The notes: a model not told the origin generated them from the letters alone. A stretch of 48,095 bases of DNA from Bacteroides caecigallinarum (GCF_021530995.1 NZ_JADYTF010000012.1:1-48095); one strand, 5' to 3'. Numbered from the stretch's first letter, positions 27,677 through 37,202 are shown. Translations and numbers: made by a program.

Positions 27677-29962
27677 ATGAAAACTTTAGTGATTATTATC
27701 TCTTGCATGATTATATGCATAAACAATGTCATGTCGCAGAACGTGAACGGAAAAGTAGTAAATAGAAACCAGCAACCGGTTGAGGCTGTAACTGTAGTGA
27801 TGCAGTCTGAAGACTCGGTGTTTGTGGATGCAGTGATAACAGATGCTCAGGGAAGGTTTGTGTTCGATACTGGTCTTAAGTCATTTCGACTGATATTCCA
27901 GCATATTCTTTACGAAACGGTTTCCAGAGATTTCAACGAACCGAATGTCGGTGTGATAACAATGAAGGAACAGAATTATAGTCTTGATGAAGTAGTTATA
28001 AAAGGAGAGCGTCCTTTAGTGAAGGCTGAAAACGGATTGCTGTCATACGATGTATCTGTAATAGCAGAAAAATCATCGGTAAGCAATGCCTATGAGGCTG
28101 TAACACGCTTGCCGGGAGTGATGGAACAGGATGGCGGACTGCAGCTCGTTGGAGCAGGCAGCCCAACCATAATATTGAACGGACGCCCATCGTCCATGAC
28201 TGCCGAACAGTTGGTAAATCTTCTGAAGAATACTCCTGTTTCGAATGTAGAGAAAGCGGAAGTAATGTACAGTGCTCCTGCAAAATATCGTGTAAGGGGA
28301 GCTGTTATAAATATCGTATTGAAAAAGAATAAGTCAGAAGAGCCTTTGTTGCGTGGTGAAGTAGGGGGTAACTTCACTCAGGGTATATATTCACGAGGTG
28401 GAGGTAATATGAGTATGTCCTTTTCCGGTGAGAAACTGTCGGCAGATGTACTTTATTCAGCAGATTATTCAAAAATCAGATCTTCAAACGATTTTATCTC
28501 ACATCATACATTAGGCGATAAAGTGTATGATATATCACAGTATAATACCGGTAATCGACAGAGGCTTACTCATAATATGCGCGCTTCCATTGATTATAGA
28601 ATAACTGATGATGATAATCTGAGTGTGGCATATACATCGGCTATAAGTCCAAATAGTAAATCTACAGAAAATTCTAATGGTACTCTCTCCGAATCTTCAA
28701 ATATAAGGACGGGAGATGAACAGATGCATAACTTCAGCGCTGATTATACTTCAGGGTGGGGGACGAATGTAGGTATGGATTATACTTACTATGCTTATCC
28801 TAGTGTGCAGAACTTTAATGATAAGTCGTCTCTCAAAGAGCAGAAATTTATTCTCAACAGCAGTCAGTATGTAAACCGTTGGAATGTATATGCAGGTCAG
28901 ACTCACGCATTACCAAAGGAATGGAGCGTAAATTATGGTATCAACTTCTCATTTGCCAATGAAAAAAGCTTACAGAAATATACTCCTACAGACGGAACTG
29001 ATATGTCAGATATGAATTCATCATCAAATCTTGAAGAAAAGACTTATAATTTTTATGGAGGTTTTGAAAAGTCATTTAATGAAAAACTTTCCTTATCCAT
29101 GTCGCTTGCCGGAGAATACTATAGACTTGCCGATTATACAGACTGGTCTGTATATCCCACAATGCAGTTAAGTTATGTTCCTTCTGCTGCACACATCTTT
29201 CAATTGTCTTTCTCTTCCGATAAGACATATCCTGATTACTGGGATATACAGAATTCTGTAAGCTATCTGAACGGATATTCAAAAGTGTTGGGAAATCCGC
29301 AACTGCGTCCTTCTACTGATTATATTGCAGACCTAACTTATGTGCTTAAAAGCAAATATATGTTCAGCGTATATTATACCCATATAAAGGGCCTTTTCGG
29401 ACAGTTGGCATATCAGAGTCCTGACGAACTGGTCATGATATATCAGTCTGTAAACTATGACTATCAGAGGAATTTTGGAATATCTGCCATAATACCATTT
29501 ACAATAGGAAGTTTCTGGAATTCGCGTATCACACTTGATGGTTCCTACTTCAGGCATGTGTGTCGTGATTATCATGGTATAGGCTTCGACAACTCCGTAT
29601 GGCGAGGAGTCGCTATGATTAACAATACATTTACTTTGTCCTCCAAGCCATCCATCAGTCTGGAATTGAATGCTATGTATGTCAGTCCGTCAATTCAAGG
29701 CAATTACGACCTGTCGTCAATATGGAAAGTAGATGCCGGCTTGAAATGGATATTTGCAAACAAGGATGCCGAATTTCGTCTGACAGGTAATGACCTGTTT
29801 AATACAGCTACGCCGAATGCAACCGTAAATGACAGAGGACAACGCTTTGAAATAATACAGCATGCAGACAGCCGTTACGTTTCGCTGTCGTTTACATACA
29901 GGTTTGGCGGATTTAAATCTAAGGAACGCAAGAAGGTTGACACTTCAAGGTTTGGATATTAA
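27677..29962 (+). CDS. TonB-receptor-like outer-membrane beta-barrel protein
   Basis: This is a 761-residue protein with a signal peptide (1-20, ending MSQ) and a carboxypeptidase regulatory-like domain (about 22-95). A plug region follows, with VTRLPGVMEQDGG near 142-154, and then an outer-membrane beta-barrel ending in a short charged tail. This type is common in Bacteroides and is often listed as an outer-membrane beta-barrel family protein. It is not followed by a SusD gene, so a carbohydrate role is not indicated. It is divergent from the RprXY-like operon and may be its target. Confidence 0.88.
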   Translation: MKTLVIIISCMIICINNVMSQNVNGKVVNRNQQPVEAVTVVMQSEDSVFVDAVITDAQGRFVFDTGLKSFRLIFQHILYETVSRDFNEPNVGVITMKEQNYSLDEVVIKGERPLVKAENGLLSYDVSVIAEKSSVSNAYEAVTRLPGVMEQDGGLQLVGAGSPTIILNGRPSSMTAEQLVNLLKNTPVSNVEKAEVMYSAPAKYRVRGAVINIVLKKNKSEEPLLRGEVGGNFTQGIYSRGGGNMSMSFSGEKLSADVLYSADYSKIRSSNDFISHHTLGDKVYDISQYNTGNRQRLTHNMRASIDYRITDDDNLSVAYTSAISPNSKSTENSNGTLSESSNIRTGDEQMHNFSADYTSGWGTNVGMDYTYYAYPSVQNFNDKSSLKEQKFILNSSQYVNRWNVYAGQTHALPKEWSVNYGINFSFANEKSLQKYTPTDGTDMSDMNSSSNLEEKTYNFYGGFEKSFNEKLSLSMSLAGEYYRLADYTDWSVYPTMQLSYVPSAAHIFQLSFSSDKTYPDYWDIQNSVSYLNGYSKVLGNPQLRPSTDYIADLTYVLKSKYMFSVYYTHIKGLFGQLAYQSPDELVMIYQSVNYDYQRNFGISAIIPFTIGSFWNSRITLDGSYFRHVCRDYHGIGFDNSVWRGVAMINNTFTLSSKPSISLELNAMYVSPSIQGNYDLSSIWKVDAGLKWIFANKDAEFRLTGNDLFNTATPNATVNDRGQRFEIIQHADSRYVSLSFTYRFGGFKSKERKKVDTSRFGY

Positions 29963-30000
29963 TAAAAAAGGACTGGCTTCCCTAAAAGAAAGTCAGTCCT
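29963..30000. terminator. Terminator for convergent genes
   Basis: An 11-bp stem pairs 29969-29979 with 29990-30000, with one G-U pair. The A-run on its left gives the T-tract on the minus strand, so it mainly ends the redox operon that stops at 30021. Confidence 0.85.
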
Positions 30001-30020
30001 AAATCTATATCATAGATATA

Positions 30021-30578
30021 TCATTTTGTGATAATCTGTTTAGCCCATTCTTCAGCCTGTTTGCTTCCTCTGTTGAACAAGCGGCCTTCTTTCCAATCCA
30101 CTTCTGGATACAGCTTCTTCAGTTGTTTAACACTGTTGTTGATGGAGCTTCCGCCTGACGTAGCAAAAGGAATAACCGTCTTGCCGGAAAGATTATATTT
30201 TTCAATGAATGTATTTACCGGACGCGGACATAAATCCCACCAGATAGGGTAGCCTATAAATACAGTGTCGTAGTCATTCATATCAATAGCTTCACCACCA
30301 AGTTCAGGACGTGAATTGTCGTCATTCATTTCTATTGAACTTCTGCTGTTTTTGTCTCTCCAGTCAAGGTCGGCAGAAGAATATGCTTTCTTTGGAGTAA
30401 TTCTGTACAGTGTTCCACCGGTAGCTTTTGAAATTGATTTGGCAACGCTTTCGGTGTTTCCCGTACATGAAAAATAAGCCACAAGGATTTTAGTTTCCGC
30501 ATTATCCTTCTTTTGCTGTGCGTCTGACTGGCTGTTCAAGCAAAAAAGACTCATAATTATCAGTATTAAAGTTTTCAT
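30021..30578 (-). CDS. Exported flavodoxin
   Basis: This is a 185-residue flavodoxin-like protein. The FMN phosphate loop SCTGNTESVAKSI is at about residues 38-50. The YPIWWDLCP and TSGGSSI stretches belong to the flavin site of this family. An N-terminal hydrophobic segment (about 1-20, ending SDAQ) predicts export to the periplasm, unusual for a flavodoxin but seen in Bacteroidetes. It starts 1 nt after the stop of the decarboxylase-cupin gene and is the last gene of the operon. A role in reducing an envelope redox partner is inferred. Confidence 0.88.
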   Translation of the reverse strand: MKTLILIIMSLFCLNSQSDAQQKKDNAETKILVAYFSCTGNTESVAKSISKATGGTLYRITPKKAYSSADLDWRDKNSRSSIEMNDDNSRPELGGEAIDMNDYDTVFIGYPIWWDLCPRPVNTFIEKYNLSGKTVIPFATSGGSSINNSVKQLKKLYPEVDWKEGRLFNRGSKQAEEWAKQIITK

Positions 30579-30579
30579 G

Positions 30580-31410
30580 TTATTTCAGTTTTGAATAATC
30601 TTCGTCATTAACCGGTTCCAGCCATTCGTTACTGCATCCTTCTCCCGGAATTTCCATTGCAAGATGTGAGAACCAACTGCCAGGAGCGGCTCCATGCCAG
30701 TGCTTGACTCCTGTTGGAATGTATATAACATCGCCTGGATTCATTTCTATAGGTTCTTTACCCCATTCCTGATAGTAACCACGTCCGCCTACGCAGATAA
30801 GAGTTTGTCCTCCACCTTTTTCGGCTTTATGGATGTGCCAGTTATTACGGCAACCAGGTTCGAAAGTTACATTGGAAACCGGAACGACTTCTGTGACGAT
30901 TGGTGCAAGATAACTTTGTCCAACGAAATATTTTGCGTATGCATCGTTAGGTTTGCCTATCGGGAAAATAATAGTTTGTGAGTATGCGTCAAGAGAGGCA
31001 TTAGATGTGCTGTCCGCATTTTCTGCCCATACTTCTTTTGCCATACGGAATGCAGCCCATGCCTTAGGCCATCCTGCATAGAATGCGGCATGTGTAAGTA
31101 TCTCTGCTATTTCAGTTTTTGTCACTCCGTTTTTCTTTGCAAATTCAAGATGGTGTCTGAACGATGAGTCTGTCAGTCCCTGCGACATCAGTGCAACAAC
31201 GGTAACGATTGAACGGTCGCGCATGGATAGCAAGTCATTGCGGCTCCATACTTCGCCAAAAAGGATATTATCATTAAGATGCGCGAATTCAGGAGCGAAT
31301 TCTCCCAACACATCATGTCCTGCGGTTTGCTGGACTTTAACCTGTGATTTAGCCATATTCGGAAAAATTAAAAATGATAACGTAATAAGTAAGAATAATT
31401 TTGTTTTCAT
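30580..31410 (-). CDS. Exported carboxymuconolactone decarboxylase-cupin fusion
   Basis: This is a 276-residue protein. A signal peptide covers about 1-22. A carboxymuconolactone decarboxylase-like domain covers about 35-130, with RHHLEFAKKNGVTKTEIAEILTH-type sequence at its core. A cupin covers about 165-262, with metal ligands suggested by HIH in NNWHIHKAE and by GVKHWHG. The CxxC of the AhpD subgroup is absent, so the fold is closer to PcaC than to AhpD. Cytosolic homologues of the two domains often occur as separate proteins. It sits between the DUF362 lipoprotein and the flavodoxin. The substrate is unknown. Confidence 0.88.
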   Translation of the reverse strand: MKTKLFLLITLSFLIFPNMAKSQVKVQQTAGHDVLGEFAPEFAHLNDNILFGEVWSRNDLLSMRDRSIVTVVALMSQGLTDSSFRHHLEFAKKNGVTKTEIAEILTHAAFYAGWPKAWAAFRMAKEVWAENADSTSNASLDAYSQTIIFPIGKPNDAYAKYFVGQSYLAPIVTEVVPVSNVTFEPGCRNNWHIHKAEKGGGQTLICVGGRGYYQEWGKEPIEMNPGDVIYIPTGVKHWHGAAPGSWFSHLAMEIPGEGCSNEWLEPVNDEDYSKLK

Positions 31411-31453
31411 TTGATATGGGTTTTATAATGAATGAAATTATATGTATGATTTA

Positions 31454-32422
31454 TCAATCAAGCTTAATTAATTCATATTTTTGGCTTCCCATTCCAAGTG
31501 CTTCAGCATGATCCAAAGTATGCATGCCGTGACGTGAATCGATACGTTCAATCAGGTGTATCTTGCCATGGTCTTTTGACGAACGAACCAAGTCGGTACA
31601 TGCACGGTCGAGAGCTACAGGGTCAAGCGATGCGAGAATACCTATATCGCCCATTTTAGGATCTTCCGGCGAAGAATCGCAGTCGCAATCAACAGATAGA
31701 TTATTGGCTACACTTATGTAGAGTATATTTTCTCCGCAGTGGTCTGCTATTGCTTTTGCAGCTTCAGCCATTGATTCCAGGAAATCATCCTGTTTCGGGT
31801 TGCCCCAACTTGTGGTACTTTCTCCAGCAGAATGTATCAATCTTTTACCATTGGACGATGCAATTCCTATAGACATGTTTTTGATTGCACCACCGAATCC
31901 TCCCATGGCATGTCCTTTGAAATGAGAGAGGATTATTGTGAAATCATAATTGAGAAATTTCTTGCCGACAATATCTTTTGTGAGATGCTTTCCTCCTTTT
32001 ACTGGAAGTTCAGTTTCTCCTTCGGCATCCATGATGTCAACATTCGCGATTGCGGTGAAACCATGATCGGCAGCAGCTTTCAGATGGCTTTCTGTATTGG
32101 AACGTCCGCCGCCATACGCAGTATTGCATTCTACGATTGTTCCATTTACTTTCTGCACAAGGTCTTTGATAAGCTTGGGTTGCAGGAAATTGTGTCCTCC
32201 GGGTTCTCCGGTAGAAAGTTTGACAGCCACTTTCCCTTTAGCTTCGCGTCCTAATGCCTCATAGATTTTAATCAGATTCTCGGATGAGATGTTTTTGTAC
32301 CAGTAAACTTTAGGGGTATCAGTCGTTTCCGTATTGGCTGATTCCTGCACTTTTGGCGAATGTCCGCAACTTGGTGCTACGAAAGCAATTGCCAAAATAA
32401 TTGTTAGAAAAATCTTTTTCAT
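31454..32422 (-). CDS. DUF362-domain lipoprotein
   Basis: This is a 322-residue protein with a lipoprotein signal (VAPSC, lipidated cysteine near residue 19), so it is anchored on the periplasmic side or at the surface. The DUF362 core shows KLSTGEPGGHNF, AYGGGRSNTESH, SHFKGHAMGGFGGAIKN and LDPVALDRAC. Several DUF362 proteins carry ferredoxin-type clusters, but no classical 4Fe-4S motif is visible here; the only cysteine-rich bit is DCDCD. The function of the domain is not settled. It lies 23 nt downstream of the TonB receptor gene in the same operon. Confidence 0.88.
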   Translation of the reverse strand: MKKIFLTIILAIAFVAPSCGHSPKVQESANTETTDTPKVYWYKNISSENLIKIYEALGREAKGKVAVKLSTGEPGGHNFLQPKLIKDLVQKVNGTIVECNTAYGGGRSNTESHLKAAADHGFTAIANVDIMDAEGETELPVKGGKHLTKDIVGKKFLNYDFTIILSHFKGHAMGGFGGAIKNMSIGIASSNGKRLIHSAGESTTSWGNPKQDDFLESMAEAAKAIADHCGENILYISVANNLSVDCDCDSSPEDPKMGDIGILASLDPVALDRACTDLVRSSKDHGKIHLIERIDSRHGMHTLDHAEALGMGSQKYELIKLD

Positions 32423-32445
32423 ATCTTTAAGTATTTGTAGATTGT

Positions 32446-34353
32446 TTAGAAATTGATATTCACTCCACCCATAACGGTTGCTTTAGGCATCGGGTAACCG
32501 GCATTGATTTCATATCTTTGTGCAAGCAGGTTCTCTCCGCGCACCCAGATGTCGAGCCATTTTGTTGTGCGGAACGAAGCTCTTAAATTCCATAATACGA
32601 AATCTTCCGTCTTCACAGGGTCGGTCTGTGTATATAGTCCTGCTATGTACTGTATGCCTGTTGATATGTTCCAGCGTCCGCATGAAAAGTTTGCTCCTCC
32701 GTAAAGCTTATGTTCCGGTGCGGCAATCACAGGCTCTTTCATGTGCAGATAACTGTAGTTTCCGTCAACTGACCATTGTCTGTTTATGCGGTATGCGGCC
32801 TGTACTTCGATACCTGTATTGTCTATCTCGCCAGAATTCTGGTTAAGCTTCCCGCTACCGTTAGGATTTGGCAGAGTCATAATCAGGTTCTTGCCGTCTA
32901 TATAGAAGAGATTTACTCCATAACTAAATTGTCCGTTCATCAGTCGTTGCGAGAATGCAAGTTCGTAAGTCCACATAGACTCGGGTTTCAAATCAGGATT
33001 CTGCGGTGGAAACATATACATTTCCCTAAGGATTGGGTAGCGGAATCCTTTTGACGCCGATGCTTTCATTTCTATGGCGTGAGGAAGATGGAAAGCCAAT
33101 CCTGCCTGTGGCACCCATTCTGTACCTATGCGTGAATGATGGTCGGCACGGATACCGGCATTCAGTGTGATAAAGGTATTTATATCCTGACGAACATCAA
33201 TGTATCCGGCAAATTCATTTTCCTGCTTGTCAACCAGATCGGATGTAGTTCCTGCCTTTTCGCCGCTGATATACTCATTCCATGCATGGCCTCCATAGTT
33301 GAACCAATCGAATCCGGCTGTGATGCGGTTGCCTTTGAAGAACTGCATACTTTGATAAATAGATACTCCCATCATTTTGTCGAATGAGAGGAAACGGTCG
33401 TCTTGCGGACCTTCTCCCTCGGATGGAGTATAGCCATCGTTAATCCAGTGGTCTCCCCAGTTGTAAAAGAAACTTACCGCTCCTGAGGTCTTTTCGTAAT
33501 TGTTTTCAATGGCAAATGAAGTCATTCCGCGTGTAATTCTCTGGTCCCCGTCAAGAAGTGGAGCACTCACAGGTCCAGGGTATGAAGCGTTGAAGTGGGT
33601 AATGTTTACGTCTCCTCTAAGATTCCAGTTGTTTGTCATTTCATAACCCAATTTCGCATATCCGCCGTATTGTTCGAAATTCATATCGGCACGGTGTCCG
33701 TCAGTGCGGTTGTACGAACCTGATATTACGCTGGAAAATCGTCCTTTACGTACACGGTTTGTAAGTTCCGTCTCAAGTGTATTGTATGAGCCATAACCTG
33801 CATGGAGGTTTGTGTTTACTCCGTCTTCCTGCATTTTGCGTGTTACGATATTAACTACACCTCCCATAGCGTTGGAACCGTAAAGCACTGAAGCTGGACC
33901 TCTCAATACCTCTACACGTTCTGCGAGGAATGACTGGTAGGCATCTGATATCGGATGTCCGAAGATACCGGCATATTGCGGATGACCGTCAATCATCACC
34001 ATCAGTCGTCCTGAACCACCGCTCAGTCCACGCAACGAAATACCTCCCGCTGCACCGTTTGACACTCCATATCCCATAATGCCACGTGACGTTACGAAAA
34101 GTCCCGGAACCTGTTCGGTAAGTACTGGCAGTAGAGAAGGCTGCATGGCGCTTTCTATATGGTCACGATCTACCACAGATACAGTCTGCGATAGATGGCG
34201 TACATCTGTTTCGCTACGGCTTCCTGTCACTACCACTTCATTGATGTTATAAACCCGTGTGGAGTCTATTATACCTTGTGCCGACAGACCGAGTGGGGTA
34301 AATAATGCAATGTAAAATATATTTCTTTTTATATTGGGGATTATTGTTCTCAT
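32446..34353 (-). CDS. TonB-dependent receptor
   Basis: This is a 635-residue outer-membrane transporter of the BtuB/FepA type. A signal peptide (about 1-25, ending SAQ) is followed by a TonB-box-like stretch (NEVVVTGSRSET, about 37-48). The plug follows to about 165, with QVPGLFVTSRG and EVLRGPASVLYGSNAMGGVVNIVT, and the 22-strand barrel ends in VNINF. It is shorter than SusC proteins and lacks the regulatory-like domain. Such receptors move metal chelates, corrinoids or haem. It is the second gene of the redox run and has its own possible promoter. Confidence 0.93.
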   Translation of the reverse strand: MRTIIPNIKRNIFYIALFTPLGLSAQGIIDSTRVYNINEVVVTGSRSETDVRHLSQTVSVVDRDHIESAMQPSLLPVLTEQVPGLFVTSRGIMGYGVSNGAAGGISLRGLSGGSGRLMVMIDGHPQYAGIFGHPISDAYQSFLAERVEVLRGPASVLYGSNAMGGVVNIVTRKMQEDGVNTNLHAGYGSYNTLETELTNRVRKGRFSSVISGSYNRTDGHRADMNFEQYGGYAKLGYEMTNNWNLRGDVNITHFNASYPGPVSAPLLDGDQRITRGMTSFAIENNYEKTSGAVSFFYNWGDHWINDGYTPSEGEGPQDDRFLSFDKMMGVSIYQSMQFFKGNRITAGFDWFNYGGHAWNEYISGEKAGTTSDLVDKQENEFAGYIDVRQDINTFITLNAGIRADHHSRIGTEWVPQAGLAFHLPHAIEMKASASKGFRYPILREMYMFPPQNPDLKPESMWTYELAFSQRLMNGQFSYGVNLFYIDGKNLIMTLPNPNGSGKLNQNSGEIDNTGIEVQAAYRINRQWSVDGNYSYLHMKEPVIAAPEHKLYGGANFSCGRWNISTGIQYIAGLYTQTDPVKTEDFVLWNLRASFRTTKWLDIWVRGENLLAQRYEINAGYPMPKATVMGGVNINF

Positions 34354-34416
34354 AAAATATTCTGTTCAGTTTCTATAAATTATGTCTCTATAATTTTTAA
34401 ATTTGTTTTGATGCTA

Positions 34417-34424
34417 CAAAGTTA
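34417..34424 (-). promoter_or_regulatory. -7 promoter element before the TonB receptor
   Basis: The minus strand reads TAACTTTG, a full -7 match, 64 nt before the ATG. The -33 element is not clear. The gap also separates the receptor from the aldo/keto reductase gene. Confidence 0.42.
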
Positions 34425-34498
34425 TCATACATATAGTATAAATACGTATATCTATTACTGCATTATTTACCCAAATTACAGATATTTGTATTTTCCTT

Positions 34499-35338
34499 TT
34501 ATCTCCATCCCATGAACATGCGTACGGTATCGGCATCATGATGGTCGAAGAAAAGACTTTTTCCTGTGTCCAGTCCAGCTATATTTCCCATGTCTTCCTG
34601 TGACAGTGAAAAATCGAAAATTTCAATATTTTCTTTCATACGTTCGATATGAGTAGATTTCGGTATGATGATAACTCCACGTTGTATTAGCCATCTTAAT
34701 GCTACCTGTGCAATGCTTTTTCCATACTTTGTTCCAATATTGGCTAATATCGTATTATTAAAGAAATTGTTGCGTCCTTCAGCAAGCGGTCCCCATGACA
34801 TGATTCTAGTACCGAATTCCTCCATGATTTTCTGTGCTTCAATCTGTTGGTCGAAGACATGCGTCTCCACCTGATTCACTGCTGGTATTATTTCCATGTT
34901 ACTGGCTATATCTATAAAGTGATCAGGATAGAAATTACTTACACCGATAGCTCTGAGTTTACCTTCCTTGTATGCTTTTTCAAGTGCCCGATATGCTCCG
35001 TAGCGGTCACAAAACGGCTGATGCAGTAGCATCAAATCAATATAATCTGTTTGTAGTTTCTTTAAACTTTCGTCTATTGATTTGCGTGCATTCTCGTAGC
35101 CGTAATTTGATTTCCAAACTTTGCTTACAATGAAAATTTCATTTCGTTTTATTCCGCTGTTTTTAACTGCTTTTCCTACACCTTCTTCGTTATGGTATGC
35201 TTGTGCCGTATCAATCATACGGTAGCCACATTCCAAAGCGTTGCTCACACAACGTTCACATTCTGAAGGAGAGACCTGATATACTCCATAACCAATCTGT
35301 GGCATTTCGACGCCATTGTTTAATCTTACTGTTTTCAT
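34499..35338 (-). CDS. Aldo/keto reductase
   Basis: This is a 279-residue NADPH-dependent oxidoreductase with a (beta/alpha)8 barrel. The start motif VEMPQIGYGVYQ is at about 10-21. Catalytic residues are visible as D and Y in IDTAQAYHNEE, the lysine in VSKVWK and the histidine in MLLHQP. IGVSNF and IPKSTH mark the cofactor site. No signal peptide is seen, so this one is cytosolic. It is transcribed away from the AraC gene at 35474. It is probably a reductase of reactive aldehydes or ketones. Confidence 0.93.
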   Translation of the reverse strand: MKTVRLNNGVEMPQIGYGVYQVSPSECERCVSNALECGYRMIDTAQAYHNEEGVGKAVKNSGIKRNEIFIVSKVWKSNYGYENARKSIDESLKKLQTDYIDLMLLHQPFCDRYGAYRALEKAYKEGKLRAIGVSNFYPDHFIDIASNMEIIPAVNQVETHVFDQQIEAQKIMEEFGTRIMSWGPLAEGRNNFFNNTILANIGTKYGKSIAQVALRWLIQRGVIIIPKSTHIERMKENIEIFDFSLSQEDMGNIAGLDTGKSLFFDHHDADTVRMFMGWR

Positions 35339-35379
35339 ATTTTCAGTTTTAATTTATTTTGATAATTTTGTTCTTTGTG

Positions 35380-35387
35380 CAAAGATA
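35380..35387 (-). promoter_or_regulatory. -7 promoter element of the aldo/keto reductase gene
   Basis: The minus strand reads TATCTTTG, a full match to TAnnTTTG, 42 nt before the ATG. No TTG lies at the usual distance, which would fit a promoter that needs an activator. Confidence 0.45.
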
Positions 35388-35392
35388 GATAC

Positions 35393-35437
35393 ATGGTAAT
35401 ATAGGACTAAAACAAAAAATGCGGATATAATTACCAT
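35393..35437. promoter_or_regulatory. Inverted repeat between divergent reductase and AraC genes
   Basis: ATGGTAAT at 35393-35400 and ATTACCAT at 35430-35437 form an 8-bp inverted repeat with a 29-bp spacer. It covers the upstream part of the reductase promoter and the region before the AraC start, so it is a candidate AraC binding site. Confidence 0.45.
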
Positions 35438-35473
35438 TTTTACAGTTCTTGTTAGTAATTGGAGGATATTTAT

Positions 35474-36280
35474 ATGGAAGAAAATAAAGAAATATTCATA
35501 GCCCATAGACTTGGTGAAATAAAAACAGATTCGGACGAGGAGTATCTTGCCCATATGCTTTGTTTGGGAGGAACATGTAAGTACTGTTTCAACAGGCAGG
35601 ATTTTGAATTGCATGCAGGCGATCTGTCCATAATACGCAAGCGTAAAATGATAGAAAAGATAGAAGCATCAGATGATTTCCGATGCAGAATTATTTATGT
35701 AAAACCGGAATTTGTGACTCTATGCACTCCGCAGAGTAATTATGGAACTAAGGGACAGTTGGCCTTGTTTCTGAATCCTGTCATGCACTTAAATCGTGAG
35801 CAACAGGATATATGTCTTCGTGATTTTGAACTGCTTGAGCAAAGGATAAACGACACAAGTCATCGTTTTTATCGTGAGACGGTTATTAATGCGATGCGGA
35901 TGGCAATTCTTGATTTTTTTGATTTCCATGCCCGTATTTATGGTGAAAATGATATTACCACACAAAATGCATCCATTATGAATAGATTCCTGAAGATGCT
36001 GGAGGACGGAGCATACCGCGAGCACAGAGAGGTGACATATTATGCGGATTGCCTTTGTGTCACATCAAAATACCTGTCCGAAGTTTCAAAGAAGGTTAGC
36101 GGATACGGAGCCAATTATTGGATCAATAATTATACCATACTTGATATAACTCGTCTGCTCCGCGATAAATCTCTTTCGCTAGTACAGATATCAGATATGT
36201 TCGGGTTTTCATCTATGGCCTATTTCAGCCGTTATGTACAACAATATTCAGGTATAAAGCCTTCTGATTACAGAGAGTGA
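35474..36280 (+). CDS. AraC-family transcriptional regulator
   Basis: This is a 268-residue regulator. The N-terminal part (about 1-130) is a sensor region with a cupin-like pattern. The C-terminal double helix-turn-helix (about 170-268) ends in GIKPSDYRE, with ISDMFGFSSMAYFSRYVQQ as the second motif. The ATG at 35474 was chosen because GGAGG at 35461-35465 lies 8 nt upstream; the frame also opens at a TTG at 35459. It is divergent from the reductase gene and most likely controls it and the redox genes behind it. Confidence 0.92.
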   Translation: MEENKEIFIAHRLGEIKTDSDEEYLAHMLCLGGTCKYCFNRQDFELHAGDLSIIRKRKMIEKIEASDDFRCRIIYVKPEFVTLCTPQSNYGTKGQLALFLNPVMHLNREQQDICLRDFELLEQRINDTSHRFYRETVINAMRMAILDFFDFHARIYGENDITTQNASIMNRFLKMLEDGAYREHREVTYYADCLCVTSKYLSEVSKKVSGYGANYWINNYTILDITRLLRDKSLSLVQISDMFGFSSMAYFSRYVQQYSGIKPSDYRE

Positions 36281-36296
36281 TGGGCATGATTAAGTG

Positions 36297-37202
36297 CTAA
36301 ATGTCATTCCTTTTCTGTTTTACATACTCTGTCGGGGAACATCCGCAACATTTTTTGAATAATCTGCTAAGGTGTTGCGGGTAGTCAAAGCCTAGATTAT
36401 ATGCTACTTGTGATGCTGTTGCTCCGCTTATAAGTTCATTTTTGGCACGTTGAATAATGTATTGCCTGATATGGTTACTTGCGGTATCGCCTGTAGTCTT
36501 TTTTATAAGGTCTCCAAAATAGTTTGACGACATGCATAATTCATTTGCACAATATTGTACAGTGGGTAATCCGAGTGTAAATTGTATTCCTTTCTCATAA
36601 TAATCCTGTAACAGGGAATTGAATCGCATCAGTATATCTGAATTTTCCAGCTTTCTGGTCAGGAACTGGCGATTGTAGAAACGTTGGCAGAAATTAAGCA
36701 TCAGTTCTATGTAGCCCACTATAATTGCATTCTGTTGTTCATCGTGTCTTTTTGATAGCTCATATCTCATTTGGTGCATTAATGACACCAAAATGTCATG
36801 TTCTTCTTCTGACATATGTAGAGCCTCGTTTATGCGGTAATCGAAAAATGTATAATTCTTTATAGTCTTTTCCAGTGTCGTTCCTTGTAGTATATCAGGA
36901 TGAAAAAGTAGTGCCCATCCGGTCAGCATAACTCGTTCACCGTTGTCTTCCTTTCCTCCAATCTGCCCCGGAGCGACACAAATTACAGTACCTTTCTTGT
37001 AGTCATATTTGCCACACCCGTATGTCAAGTCTATTTCTGCTTCATCGTGAAAGAATATTCCGTAAACACTGTAGTTGGCCAGACAATGACGTATAGGGGA
37101 GACTTCCTTGTAGTCAATTACACAAACCTGTTGGTGTTGGCATTCATAACCAAGCCAGTTACAATAATCGTTTACATTTTTTACTTTCAGAATTTTGCTC
37201 AT
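36297..37202 (-). CDS. AraC-family transcriptional regulator
   Basis: This is a 301-residue regulator. The N-terminal cupin-like sensor region covers about 1-160 and the C-terminal AraC-type DNA-binding domain covers about 200-298, with VAYNLGFDYPQHLSRLFKK and CSPTEYVK. The stop is 16 nt from that of the other AraC gene, with which it converges. It is divergent from the small gene and aldo/keto reductase at 37366-38728, which are its likely targets. Several cysteines in the sensor part might respond to electrophiles, but that is speculative. Confidence 0.92.
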   Translation of the reverse strand: MSKILKVKNVNDYCNWLGYECQHQQVCVIDYKEVSPIRHCLANYSVYGIFFHDEAEIDLTYGCGKYDYKKGTVICVAPGQIGGKEDNGERVMLTGWALLFHPDILQGTTLEKTIKNYTFFDYRINEALHMSEEEHDILVSLMHQMRYELSKRHDEQQNAIIVGYIELMLNFCQRFYNRQFLTRKLENSDILMRFNSLLQDYYEKGIQFTLGLPTVQYCANELCMSSNYFGDLIKKTTGDTASNHIRQYIIQRAKNELISGATASQVAYNLGFDYPQHLSRLFKKCCGCSPTEYVKQKRNDI

